From assembly GCF_024347475.1 (NCBI RefSeq), contig NZ_AP025488.1:1054001-1118000 (forward strand): 64,000 bases of DNA, given 5' to 3'. The number at the start of each line of letters is the position of its first letter. Position 1 is the stretch's first letter. A program made the translations under genes and the position numbers. This document shows, in pieces, positions 23,985 to 33,276 of the stretch. The DNA is from Vibrio fortis (GTDB lineage Bacteria > Pseudomonadota > Gammaproteobacteria > Enterobacterales > Vibrionaceae). The notes beneath the pieces are model-generated. The model did not search any database. It had not been told where the DNA came from and saw only the letters and a program-made list of their open reading frames with translations.

Positions 23985-24755
23985 TTACTCCGCGTTTCTT
24001 ACTTCACCGTTACTGCATTTCCATACACAAGGCACTTCGTAAATCAGCTCTTCAAGACTTGTTGGGTTCAGAATCCACTCATCGTCAATTTTGTAAGTGT
24101 TGATCATCTGTTTATTGAACATCTGCCAGTGATTCATTAGAGCTTCGTCTGGCGTCGCAACCATATCACCCTCATTCCAAGTACTTTCCATGAAAGGCGT
24201 AAGGCAAACGGCTGCGTTGGCATAAATGATCATCTGCCACTTAATTTCATAAATATTGATTGGGTGTTCTGGATAAGCTGCGTTGTATTCATCTGCGAGC
24301 ATGTTGATCTCATGTTCCACATCACCGACGTTATCAATGAAATAGTCGACCAAGTTATCTTCTTGTCGAACCGAGTCTGAAATCAGCTGCATCGGTCTAC
24401 GAGAGTGGATCATATTGGTGAACAGTCGCATTGAGAACAGATACAGCGTGACACTCGGCGCTACATCTTTTGGCAATTCCTGCATGATCTTAGCGATGTA
24501 AGCTTGAAAATACGCATGCAAGGAATCGCTAATCGCGTGCCAGATTTTTTCTTTGCTACCAAAGTGATGACGGATCAAGCTGTGAGAAACGCCCGCCTTT
24601 TCACTGATGTTACGTAACGAAACACGTTCGTAGCCGTGGTCGCAGAACAACTCTGCCGCAATGGTCATGATCTGAAAACGTGTCTCTTCAGCATCTTTGG
24701 CACTTCGACGGCCTTGCTTCTTTTCAGTCAACGTCATTTTTTCTGTCATTGTCAT
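23985..24755 (-). CDS. TetR-family regulator of the adjacent RND pump operon
   Basis: 256 residues. The N-terminal helix-turn-helix (about 25-70) includes ITIAAELFCDHGYERVSLRN-like residues and AGVSHSLIRHHFGSKEKIW; the rest is the helical ligand-binding and dimer domain. It is divergent from a two-adaptor RND operon with a 150-base spacer that holds two similar operator-like sequences, so local repression is likely. Three in-frame ATGs lie near the start and none has a strong ribosome-binding site, so the first is kept. Confidence 0.9.
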   Translation of the reverse strand: MTMTEKMTLTEKKQGRRSAKDAEETRFQIMTIAAELFCDHGYERVSLRNISEKAGVSHSLIRHHFGSKEKIWHAISDSLHAYFQAYIAKIMQELPKDVAPSVTLYLFSMRLFTNMIHSRRPMQLISDSVRQEDNLVDYFIDNVGDVEHEINMLADEYNAAYPEHPINIYEIKWQMIIYANAAVCLTPFMESTWNEGDMVATPDEALMNHWQMFNKQMINTYKIDDEWILNPTSLEELIYEVPCVWKCSNGEVRNAE

Positions 24756-24810
24756 TTCGCAAATTAGGATGATGTTCCAATTCTACACTGTTTTCACCGA
24801 AATAAAAAAT

Positions 24811-24876
24811 ACTGCACAGGTGGAAAGTAAAGCTTGTCAATTTCATTTATTTAAATATACTGCACACCTGTGTAGT
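24811..24876. promoter_or_regulatory. Candidate TetR operators in the divergent promoter region
   Basis: ACTGCACACCTGTGTAGT at 24859-24876 is palindromic at 16 of 18 positions. ACTGCACAGGTGGAAAGT at 24811-24828 repeats its left half and part of its centre. Both share ATACTGCACA. They lie between the regulator and the pump operon. Confidence 0.6.
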
Positions 24877-24905
24877 AAATCATAATAATTAAATGGAGCC
24901 GCTTA

Positions 24906-25994
24906 ATGCAGTCCAAATCATCTTTCAGAGCCAAACCGGTAAAGGCACTAGGAGCGGTTGTAGCAGCCGTACTCTTAGCGAGCTCTTTGACCGGATGTAA
25001 CAAAGTACAATCCGAAGAAAATGAACTGGTTATCAAGCCAGTTAAGCTTTTGGAAATCCCAAAACAGACGGACGTGGAACTCGATAGCTATATCGCTAAA
25101 GTCGATGCTACTGATCGAGCTGCGCTCTCTTTTCAAGTGGGTGGCCAGATCGAAAACTTTGCTGTCCGCATGGGACAAGATGTGAAAAAGGGCGAGACAC
25201 TGGTTGTTTTAGACTCTACAGATTTCCGAATTGCACTCGATGCAGCACAAGCTAAGTACGATCTTGCAAACAGCCAATACCAACAAGCTTCAGAACTTTA
25301 TGCTAAGAAGCTGGTGAGCACCGATTACTACGACCAAGCAGTGAACAACTACACAGCTGCTGGTGTAGAGCTTGAGCAAGCGAAGACCAATTTAGGGTAT
25401 ACCAAGCTAGTCGCGCCTTTTGATGGTGTTGTGTCTATGGTCTTTGGCAAACAGCACCAAGTTATCGGTGAAAAACAGCCTGTTCTTAACATCTTGAATC
25501 ATGGTGCTATGGACGTAACCTTTTCTGTACCCGTTGCCAAATTAGAAGATCGTAGCATTTCAGATTTTGTTCAATCCAATATGTGGGTAGTGATGGACAG
25601 TCACCGTGGTATCCGTATTCCTACACGCTTTAAAGAGATATCAACTCAACCGGATGAAGATACCAATAGTTACCGAGCGGTTGTTTCTATTCAAAAACCA
25701 GCAGAGCTTAATCTACTTTCAGGTATGACCGCTCAGGTTGAGGTCCAAAAGTCCTCTGATGAAAACGGCATCGGTATCGTTGATTCGGCATGGGTAAGTA
25801 AACAAGACGCCCAAGGCGAGTTATGGCGCTATGACCCGGTATCAAAAATGATTTCAAAAGTGACGGTAGCACTTAATGAAAATGGTCGTGTTGTTGGTGG
25901 CCTCATTGGCGGCGACCTGATTGTTGAAGCGGGCGTAGATGCTTTGGTAGATGGACAACAAGTGAAGGCTTGGACGCGTGAGGGTGGCATTTAA
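24906..25994 (+). CDS. RND efflux adaptor (MFP) lipoprotein, first of two
   Basis: 362 residues. A long lipoprotein signal ends at SLTGC (Cys about 36). HlyD-type motifs follow: FQVGGQIENFAVRMGQDVKKGETLVVLDSTDF, a helical hairpin at about 110-165 and LGYTKLVAPFDGVVS. It is the first gene of a three-gene operon under a divergent TetR regulator; its stop codon overlaps the next start codon (TAATG). Adaptor pairs with one RND pump are known in vibrios (for example the VexIJK and VmeGHI layouts). Confidence 0.92.
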   Translation: MQSKSSFRAKPVKALGAVVAAVLLASSLTGCNKVQSEENELVIKPVKLLEIPKQTDVELDSYIAKVDATDRAALSFQVGGQIENFAVRMGQDVKKGETLVVLDSTDFRIALDAAQAKYDLANSQYQQASELYAKKLVSTDYYDQAVNNYTAAGVELEQAKTNLGYTKLVAPFDGVVSMVFGKQHQVIGEKQPVLNILNHGAMDVTFSVPVAKLEDRSISDFVQSNMWVVMDSHRGIRIPTRFKEISTQPDEDTNSYRAVVSIQKPAELNLLSGMTAQVEVQKSSDENGIGIVDSAWVSKQDAQGELWRYDPVSKMISKVTVALNENGRVVGGLIGGDLIVEAGVDALVDGQQVKAWTREGGI

Positions 25995-27049
25995 TGAAAT
26001 TCAATAAATTAGCGGTCGTTGTGACGTCAACACTTGCACTTGCTGCTTGTAACAACGAAACCATTCACCGAGAGCAGCCAACACTAACGGTATCAACGTT
26101 TGAAGTGAAAGCGCCACTTAAAGAGCAATACCGTAACTTCAATGGTCAAGTGATGGCTGCAGAATTGACACCTTTGGCATTTCGTATCGCTGGTGAGATC
26201 GATCAAGTGTTCGTAGAGGCTGGTGATGTGGTTAACAAAGGTCAGCTTTTGGCGACTATCGACGGTGATACTTACCGACAAGATGTGGTGGATGCGCAAT
26301 CTCAATTTGATCTCGCCAATAAGCAGCTAAAACGTGGCAAAGAGATGTTTGCGAGCAAGATGTTGTCAAAGTCCGAATTTGATCAACTGACAGCGAACTT
26401 TAAGCTTGCGTCTGCAAATTTGGCATCGGCTAAGCAAGCACTGGGTTACACCGAGCTACACGCTCCGTTCACAGGTACTGTTTCTGCTGTCGATAAAAAG
26501 CAGTTTGAAAACACCACGCCGGGTGAAACGCTACTAAGCCTCTATCAAAACGATAAGGTGTATGTGCGTATTCAGGTTTCAGACTCGATTTTAGCCGCGA
26601 TTAGCCCAGACATGCGCTCTAGTACTTATCGTCCTAATGCGACATTTGGTGGTATCGAGGGCTCTTACCCTTTGACTTATTTGGAGCACACTAGCGAGTT
26701 ACATCCTCAGTCGAGAACGTACGAATTTTGGATGTCGATGCCACAACTTGAAACACCCGTTATGCCGGGTACCAGCGTTACGGTCAACGTTGATATGGCA
26801 AAGGCTGGTTTAAGCGACGTACAAGGTTATCAATTACCGATGACAACGCTTCAAGCGGGGGCGTCGAGCAATGAGTTTTATGTTTGGAAACTTGAAGACG
26901 GCCAAGCCTACAAAAGCTTAGTTGAGGTGGAAAAAATCAGCGGCCAAGGTGCGCTAGTCGCACATGGTGTAGAGCAGGGCGAACAGTTGATTAACTCTAA
27001 CTTACGCAAACTACGTGATGGTATGAAATTGTCAGGAAAAGCAGAATGA
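25994..27049 (+). CDS. RND efflux adaptor (MFP) lipoprotein, second of two
   Basis: 351 residues. The lipoprotein signal ends at LAAC (Cys about 19). It shows FRIAGEIDQVFVEAGDVVNKGQLLATIDGD (split lipoyl half), a hairpin at about 95-145, and LGYTELHAPFTGTVSAV. It is related to but distinct from the preceding adaptor; a heteromeric adaptor ring is an inference. Its start overlaps the previous stop by one base and its stop overlaps the pump start by four bases, so the three genes are translationally coupled. Confidence 0.92.
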   Translation: MKFNKLAVVVTSTLALAACNNETIHREQPTLTVSTFEVKAPLKEQYRNFNGQVMAAELTPLAFRIAGEIDQVFVEAGDVVNKGQLLATIDGDTYRQDVVDAQSQFDLANKQLKRGKEMFASKMLSKSEFDQLTANFKLASANLASAKQALGYTELHAPFTGTVSAVDKKQFENTTPGETLLSLYQNDKVYVRIQVSDSILAAISPDMRSSTYRPNATFGGIEGSYPLTYLEHTSELHPQSRTYEFWMSMPQLETPVMPGTSVTVNVDMAKAGLSDVQGYQLPMTTLQAGASSNEFYVWKLEDGQAYKSLVEVEKISGQGALVAHGVEQGEQLINSNLRKLRDGMKLSGKAE

Positions 27050-30000
27050 ACATCGCAGAATATTCAATAAAAAACAAAGTTATTAGCTGGCTGTTTCTGG
27101 TTATTTTAGCTGTTGGTGGCGTTAGCTCTTTTAGCAACCTTTCGCGCTTAGAAGACCCTGCATTTACTATCAAAGATGCAATGATCATCTCTACTTATCC
27201 GGGCGCAAGCTCTATGGAAGTTGAGGAGGAGCTGACTTACCCATTAGAGAAAGAAATTCGACAACTGCCGTATATCGACAAGATCACTTCTACGTCGTCA
27301 GATGGTATGTCTCAAATCATGGTTAGTATGAAGATGGACTACGGTCCTGATGAGCTTCCGCAGATCTGGGATGAAATGCGACGCAAGATCAATGATCTCC
27401 AGCCAACACTGCCAAGTGGCGTGCAGTCTGTTCAGATTATTGATGACTTTGGTGACGTATTTGGCGTGATGCTTATGCTGACTGGTGATGGCTACGACTA
27501 TGTTGAGCTAAAGCAGTACGCAGATTATCTCACCCGCGAGCTGGAATTGGTCGATGGTGTCGGTAAAGTCAGTATCGCTGGCGATCAGCAGGAACAACTG
27601 TTTGTCGAAATGTCATTAGAGCGCTTAGCGGCACTTAACCTAGATATGACGACAGTGACATCATTGCTTGCTCAACAGAACAGCGTGGTTTCTTCTGGTG
27701 AAGTGATGCTCAATGGTCAAAGCCTTGCGATTAAACCAAACGGAACGCTGAGCACAGTTGAAGAACTCGAGAATCTGATTATCCACGGTCGTGATACGGG
27801 CAACCTAATCCGTCTCAAAGATGTGTCTACAGTAACAAGAGGGATTGCAGAAAAACCGGGTAATGTGCTTACTTACAACGGTAAGCCTGCTATCAACATC
27901 GGTATTGCATTCTCTTCTGGCGTAAACGTGGTTGAGATTGGTCAAGCGTTAGATGCAGAGCTCGAACGACTTGAGTCTATCAAGCCTGCGGGTATTGAGT
28001 TGAACTATTTCTACAACCAAGCACAAGAAGTCGATAAATCAGTATCAGATTTCATCATCAGTTTAGTGGAAGCGGTTGCGATTGTAATCGTGGTTCTACT
28101 GTTTGCGATGGGCCTACGTAGCGGTTTGATCATCGGTTTAGTTCTACTGCTTACGGTGTTTGGTACTTTCATTTTGATGGACTACAACCAGGTAGAATTG
28201 CACCGAATTTCGTTAGGTGCGTTAATCATCGCGCTCGGCATGCTGGTGGATAACGCCATTGTCGTTGTCGAAGGTATTCTGGTTGGACTTAAGAAGGGCA
28301 AAACTAAGCTGCAAGCAGCAAAAGACATCGTGACACAAACGCAATGGCCACTATTGGGTGCGACTATTATTGCGATTACAGCGTTTGCTCCTATTGGTCT
28401 CTCAAAAGATGCGACTGGTGAGTTCATGGGTTCACTGTTCTGGGTATTGTGTTTCTCACTTTTCCTAAGTTGGATCACAGCTCTAACACTGACACCATTC
28501 TTGGCCGATTTAATGCTCAAGGAAGAGGACAAGACAGGTACAGACGAAGACCCATACAAAGGTGTTCTGTTTGTTGTGTTTGGTGCGATGCTGAAATTTG
28601 CTCTGAGATTCCGTTGGCTGACTGTGGCGAGCATGGTTGCACTACTGGCGGTATCGGTGGTGGGCTTTGGCATGGTTAAACAACAGTTTTTCCCAGCGTC
28701 GAACACACCAATGTTTTACATTGATATGTGGATGCCTGAAGGTACCGATATCCGTGAAACCATCAAGCAAACAGAGGAAGTGGAGAGCTACATTCGTAAG
28801 CTGGACAGTGTTGAGTTCGTGACCACGACTGCGGGTCAAGGTATGCAGCGTTTTGCCCTAACTTACCAACCAGAAAAGAGTTATGAAGCTTACGCTCAGC
28901 TTCAGGTAAGAACGACTGATCGCGAAACCATGTTCACGACACTGGAAAAGCTGGATGAAAAACTGGCGATTGAGTTTGAACAACCAACATTCCAGTTCAA
29001 ACTGATTGAATTCGGTCCATCTCCAGCGTCAAAAATCGAAGCTCGCATTATTGGTCCGGATCCAGATCAATTGCGTACGATTGCGACTGACGTAGAAAAT
29101 ATCCTGCTCGCTGATCCTGGTGCTCGTAACGTAAGACATGACTGGCGTGAACGCACTAAAGAGTTGGTACCACTATTCAATGAATCTAAAGCGCGCCGTT
29201 TAGGGATATCGAAAGCTGATCTGTCTCATACACTACAAATGGCGTTTGGCGGCTACAACATTGGCTTGTTGCGCGATGGCACTCATATGCTACCAATTGT
29301 TGCCCGTTTGCCTGAAGAAGAGCGTTTTGACTTCGAATCACTAAACAATGTGAAGATTTGGAGCCCATCATTACAGACTTACATTCCGGTTGAACAAGTT
29401 ATTGATGGCGTAGAACTACAATGGTCAGAACCTTTAATTCAGCGTCAAAACCGCAAACGTACATTAACTGTATTGGCAGACCATGACGTATTGGGAGATG
29501 AAACACCAGCAAGCTTGTTCGCACGTGTACAACCGAAAATTGAAGCACTAGCGCTTCCTTCTGGCTACAGCATTGAGTGGGGCGGTGAATACGAGTCTTC
29601 TAAAGATGCACAAGACTCACTGTTTGGTTCTCTGCCAATGGGTTATCTGTTGATGTTCATCATCACCATGTTGCTGTTTAACTCGGTACGTAAGCCTTTA
29701 GTTATCTGGTTTACTGTGCCTTTATCCATCATCGGTGTCTCTATAGGGTTATTGAGTACTAATATGCCATTTAGCTTTACGGCATTCTTAGGCTTGCTTA
29801 GCTTGAGTGGCATGATCTTGAAGAACGGGATTGTTCTACTAGACCAAATCAATAGTGAATTAGAGACAGGAAAAGACCCATACCTAGCGGTAGTAGACAG
29901 TGCAATCAGTCGTGTACGTCCGGTTTCAATGGCGGCATTGACCACCATTTTAGGTATGATTCCACTCGTATTTGATGCTTTCTTTGGCTCGATGGCAATC

Positions 30001-30105
30001 ACCATCATGGCGGGCTTAGGCTTTGCGACGGTACTGACTTTAATCGTAGTGCCAGTGATGTTTGCCATCTTATTTAGAATCAAACCGTCCACTGCGGGAT
30101 ATTAA
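27046..30105 (+). CDS. RND efflux pump inner-membrane transporter (two-adaptor system)
   Basis: 1019 residues with the AcrB/HAE-type layout: first helix, periplasmic loop, helix cluster at about 335-520, second loop, final helix cluster ending at about 1015. The central helix has GMLVDNAIVVVEG, with Asp-Asn where AcrB has Asp-Asp, the same exchange as in the pump at 15252. It belongs to a subgroup with two adaptors rather than one. No outer-membrane factor is encoded nearby, so it must borrow a TolC-type channel. A terminator follows at 30134. Confidence 0.95.
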   Translation: MNIAEYSIKNKVISWLFLVILAVGGVSSFSNLSRLEDPAFTIKDAMIISTYPGASSMEVEEELTYPLEKEIRQLPYIDKITSTSSDGMSQIMVSMKMDYGPDELPQIWDEMRRKINDLQPTLPSGVQSVQIIDDFGDVFGVMLMLTGDGYDYVELKQYADYLTRELELVDGVGKVSIAGDQQEQLFVEMSLERLAALNLDMTTVTSLLAQQNSVVSSGEVMLNGQSLAIKPNGTLSTVEELENLIIHGRDTGNLIRLKDVSTVTRGIAEKPGNVLTYNGKPAINIGIAFSSGVNVVEIGQALDAELERLESIKPAGIELNYFYNQAQEVDKSVSDFIISLVEAVAIVIVVLLFAMGLRSGLIIGLVLLLTVFGTFILMDYNQVELHRISLGALIIALGMLVDNAIVVVEGILVGLKKGKTKLQAAKDIVTQTQWPLLGATIIAITAFAPIGLSKDATGEFMGSLFWVLCFSLFLSWITALTLTPFLADLMLKEEDKTGTDEDPYKGVLFVVFGAMLKFALRFRWLTVASMVALLAVSVVGFGMVKQQFFPASNTPMFYIDMWMPEGTDIRETIKQTEEVESYIRKLDSVEFVTTTAGQGMQRFALTYQPEKSYEAYAQLQVRTTDRETMFTTLEKLDEKLAIEFEQPTFQFKLIEFGPSPASKIEARIIGPDPDQLRTIATDVENILLADPGARNVRHDWRERTKELVPLFNESKARRLGISKADLSHTLQMAFGGYNIGLLRDGTHMLPIVARLPEEERFDFESLNNVKIWSPSLQTYIPVEQVIDGVELQWSEPLIQRQNRKRTLTVLADHDVLGDETPASLFARVQPKIEALALPSGYSIEWGGEYESSKDAQDSLFGSLPMGYLLMFIITMLLFNSVRKPLVIWFTVPLSIIGVSIGLLSTNMPFSFTAFLGLLSLSGMILKNGIVLLDQINSELETGKDPYLAVVDSAISRVRPVSMAALTTILGMIPLVFDAFFGSMAITIMAGLGFATVLTLIVVPVMFAILFRIKPSTAGY

Positions 30106-30133
30106 GGATTGATATAAACGATTCGTTTTAGCC

Positions 30134-30166
30134 AAGCCCAGTCTATACATTGACTGGGCTTTTTTG
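30134..30166 (+). terminator. Intrinsic terminator after two-adaptor RND operon
   Basis: AAGCCCAGTC (30134-30143) pairs with GACTGGGCTT (30152-30161), followed by a run of T. Confidence 0.88.
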
Positions 30167-30220
30167 ATCTTGACTGTTTTAGAATGAAAGGGGGATAAGG
30201 ACTAGATTGAACGTCTGGAC

Positions 30221-31012
30221 TTAGATTGCTATTTGAACATCCAACTCAATTTGAGCGGGCATCGCTAGAAAGTATCCCTGGTACATATCAAACCCCATTG
30301 TTTTCATTAGGTTTAGCTGTTCTTGAGTTTCAATGCCTTCGATAACGGTTTGTGCATTGATGGACTTAGCGAGAGCAATCACGTCATGAATAGGAGTAGC
30401 ATTACCTTGTTCAAACTCTAGCATCAAAGAGCGATCTACTTTGATGATGTGCGGTGTGAGGTGTCGAACTCGCCCTTCATTTGAGGCTTGTGTACCGTAG
30501 TCGTCAACGGCCACTTTGAAGCCATTTTCTGCTAATGAACATGCCGCGGCTTTGAGTCTTTCTTCGCTGTCTGCGTTGAGTTCAACCAGTTCCATTACGA
30601 TCTGTTCTGGCGACAAATTTAGTTCGACTAAACGCTTCGCTAGCAGACTGTCACTCACATTGGAGTTTGCGAATAGCTCACCGACATTAGGTAATACATT
30701 AAGGAAAAGCTGCAAATGACGAGAGGTTGATTGAGCGAAATTACGAACGTGGATAACACGACTTAAGCGCTCTACGTTGATCTTGTCGTCAATGGATGTT
30801 TCATCAGAGTGTAAGTAGTGATCGGGTCTTATTGCTTGGTTGTGATCATCAGTAATCCGGACTAATGCTTCAACACCGACTTGTCGCATTTCTGCATTAA
30901 AAATGGGCTGATAAACACTTCTTAAAGTAAGGTTTTTGTACTTGGCAATAAATTGCATCTGATCATCAACAGAGATGCATTTAACGAATTCATTACGGTC
31001 AGATAAAATCAT
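30221..31012 (-). CDS. EAL-domain c-di-GMP phosphodiesterase
   Basis: 263 residues, essentially one EAL domain with no membrane segment. Catalytic signatures appear intact: VEALVR (the EAL motif), the Asn in LFLNVLPN, Glu in MELVELNADSEE, the Asp pair in VAVDDYGTQASN, Lys in HIIKVDRSL, and VIEGIETQEQ. It should hydrolyse c-di-GMP to pGpG. It lacks a partner sensor domain, so regulation is probably transcriptional. An inverted repeat lies 43-60 bases upstream. Confidence 0.93.
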   Translation of the reverse strand: MILSDRNEFVKCISVDDQMQFIAKYKNLTLRSVYQPIFNAEMRQVGVEALVRITDDHNQAIRPDHYLHSDETSIDDKINVERLSRVIHVRNFAQSTSRHLQLFLNVLPNVGELFANSNVSDSLLAKRLVELNLSPEQIVMELVELNADSEERLKAAACSLAENGFKVAVDDYGTQASNEGRVRHLTPHIIKVDRSLMLEFEQGNATPIHDVIALAKSINAQTVIEGIETQEQLNLMKTMGFDMYQGYFLAMPAQIELDVQIAI

Positions 31013-31510
31013 ACTTAGTTAAAGATAATCCATTAAGGGGATAAATAAGTCCTTGTGTCACAATATTGACACGCGTGGTTAAATTGTCAATTAATAAAAG
31101 AAGCATTAACGCGATCCATAATAAATAAAAACAAATTAACATTATAAACTACTGAAAATTACATTTATCCGTTTTGGTTATGAATTGTATTTGTGTGATT
31201 TGCTGTGTAAATATCAAGCAAGCAATGTGTTATGCATCGCAATGCTAGAGTTAGGTTTAATATATTTCGATCGCATATTGCGGCACCAATCAAAATATCA
31301 TTTCTTTGTTGATTTATGGCTCAATGTCTAATTTATGGAAATAAAAATAAATAGCACACACCAAAGGTTGAGCTATTACCTAAAAATAAAACTGAAATAA
31401 ATCAACACTATATTTGCTTATGATAAACAAACAAACTAATAACGATATTGTATCGTGGTGTATTTCTTCGATTTATGAACCAAGGTGAGTATTTAATCCT
31501 GTTGATTAAA
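31013..31510. other. Long AT-rich intergenic region
   Basis: 498 bases between two minus-strand genes (EAL and a hypothetical). Apart from the inverted repeat at 31055-31072, I see no gene, terminator or known RNA motif. It probably holds the EAL gene promoter and a long leader or spacer. Confidence 0.5.
31055..31072. repeat. Inverted repeat upstream of the EAL gene
   Basis: GTGTCA-CAATAT-TGACAC, two perfect 6-base arms around six bases, ending 43 bases before the EAL start codon. A candidate operator. Confidence 0.35.
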
Positions 31511-32146
31511 CTAAACCCATTGCATAACCGCATACAGTTGAATGTACTTGCGCACCAGTTGTTGATTATTTGAACGTTTTAATGGGTGGGCAAATTTGAT
31601 GAAGCAGGGGGTTATCCCGAAGTTGGTGTTTAAGGCTGAGGAAAATTGTGAATCGCTTTCTTGCAAGGTGATACCTTGTTGGCTGTATTCTGTAATCTCA
31701 TCGGGCAATTCACCCATCCACCAATGCAATAATTCACGGCTGTGTTTACTGCGGCTGATCCAATGGTCTGAAACAATAATCAGAAGATCATTCGGCTGGA
31801 TGGCGTAGCCGTATTCACCAAGCCATAGATGTACATCTACTAGAAGTTTCTTTCGACAAGTTTTGCCTGCACTCACCATATGATGGCTGATTACCCAAAC
31901 TGTACCAATCTCTGATGAGACCCGAAAATGCCGTGCCGTTTCATTAAGTGGCAGCATATCGAGTGGGTGAATCATACTCTCATGATCAAAGCTAAGCAGT
32001 GTGTGCTGCATTCTTCGTGAAAACGCCTTACCAATGTGATGCTCACTGATTCCTTGATTGTGGACAGTAGGGTAGTGATGTTCGCACAACTTTAAACAAT
32101 CTTCTTGGAAAAGGTTGATGCTCTGTATCACGAGATCTAATAACAA
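31511..32146 (-). CDS. Hypothetical protein, 211 residues
   Basis: I recognise no family. The likely start is TTG at 32146, which has AAGGA six bases upstream. The protein has no signal peptide or clear membrane helix; it is rich in His and Trp (HWWMGELPDEI, SDHWISRSKH) and has alternating hydrophobic stretches (LLIIVSDHWI) as in alpha/beta folds. It is a single gene, flanked by long gaps. Function cannot be told. Confidence 0.65.
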   Translation of the reverse strand: MLLDLVIQSINLFQEDCLKLCEHHYPTVHNQGISEHHIGKAFSRRMQHTLLSFDHESMIHPLDMLPLNETARHFRVSSEIGTVWVISHHMVSAGKTCRKKLLVDVHLWLGEYGYAIQPNDLLIIVSDHWISRSKHSRELLHWWMGELPDEITEYSQQGITLQESDSQFSSALNTNFGITPCFIKFAHPLKRSNNQQLVRKYIQLYAVMQWV

Positions 32147-32342
32147 TGAATGTCCTTATACATGGCTACAATGTTGATTACTGAATAATAAGGTAATGAC
32201 TGTGTAATTTGCCAACAGCAATGGCTCAGTTCTTGATCGCTTTATCAAAATTAAGGTGTCTGTCGATTTTTATGTTGTAAGCACGCTGATGGCGTTTAAC
32301 ATTTATGAATTATCAATATTTAGAAATACTTACGAGGAAGTG

Positions 32343-32588
32343 ATGACCATAGAGTTAGACGGTAAACAGAAGTCAGAAATGACGGACGTATTGCAACGAT
32401 ATTTGCAAGATGAACTTGACGTTGAGATTGGTCAATTCGACGCAGACTTTCTTGTTGATTTTATCAGCAAAAAATTTGGCGCGATCTATTACAACAAGGG
32501 AATTGAGGATGCACAGAAGGTGATGGAACGTAAGATGCTCGACATTAGTGATGAACTGTACGAGATCGAACAGGTAGTTGAGTTATAA
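32343..32588 (+). CDS. DUF2164 family protein
   Basis: 81 residues starting MTIELDGKQKSEM, matching the DUF2164 family in length and in the closing FISKKFGAIYYNKGIEDAQ. AGGAAG lies just before the ATG at 32343, so a longer in-frame start at 32256 is unlikely. It is a small, acidic, cytoplasmic protein of unknown function, upstream of the cytochrome b561 gene but separated by about 150 bases with a possible promoter. Confidence 0.8.
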   Translation: MTIELDGKQKSEMTDVLQRYLQDELDVEIGQFDADFLVDFISKKFGAIYYNKGIEDAQKVMERKMLDISDELYEIEQVVEL

Positions 32589-32736
32589 GTAAATTCATCT
32601 TGTTCAAATTATTCGAACATGTTGTTTCAGTTTTAGTTATGTCATTTATGTAAAGCTAGGTAAATAATATGTTGCAACAACACAGAGTAATGTACGCTCT
32701 TCGTACTATACCGACTGTAACCATTTGGAATGAAAC

Positions 32737-33276
32737 ATGAGTAACAATGTAAAGAATTACAATCCAATAGCGAGACTTTTGCACTGGGTATCAGCTCTAA
32801 CCATTTTTGGATTATTTGGTGTCGGCCTATGGATGGTTGACCTCTCTTACTACAGTGAATGGTATAAGACGGCTCCAGATTGGCATCGCTCAATTGGTAT
32901 TATTTTGGCGGCGGTGACTCTGTTCAGATTGGTCTGGAAAACAGTGACAGCGTCACCAAGTGTTGAAGGTAAAAGCTATGAAGTGGTAGCAGCAAAAGCA
33001 GCTCACGGCTTCATGTATCTAAATCTACTGGCTTTATTTGTGTCTGGCTACTTGATCTCCACATCGGATGGCCGTGGCATAGATGTATTTAACTGGTTCA
33101 CTGTTCCAAGTATGGGAGAGTTGTTTGCAAACCAATCTGACTTGGCAGGAACCGTACACTACTATGCAGCTTGGGTGCTGATCCTATTAGCATCAGTTCA
33201 TGCGCTGGCTGCAATTAAACACCACATTATCGACAAAGACGATACGCTACGAAAAATGATAGGAGCATCAAAATGA
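32737..33276 (+). CDS. Cytochrome b561 (CybB-type)
   Basis: 179 residues with four membrane helices. The haem-binding His residues are seen in ARLLHWVSA, APDWHRSIG, AAHGFMYLN and ASVHALAAIKHH. It moves electrons in the inner membrane between quinol and periplasmic acceptors. The next gene, yceI-like, overlaps by four bases (ATGA); this b561-YceI pair is frequent in Gammaproteobacteria, suggesting a quinone- or lipid-linked function shared by the two. Confidence 0.92.
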   Translation: MSNNVKNYNPIARLLHWVSALTIFGLFGVGLWMVDLSYYSEWYKTAPDWHRSIGIILAAVTLFRLVWKTVTASPSVEGKSYEVVAAKAAHGFMYLNLLALFVSGYLISTSDGRGIDVFNWFTVPSMGELFANQSDLAGTVHYYAAWVLILLASVHALAAIKHHIIDKDDTLRKMIGASK

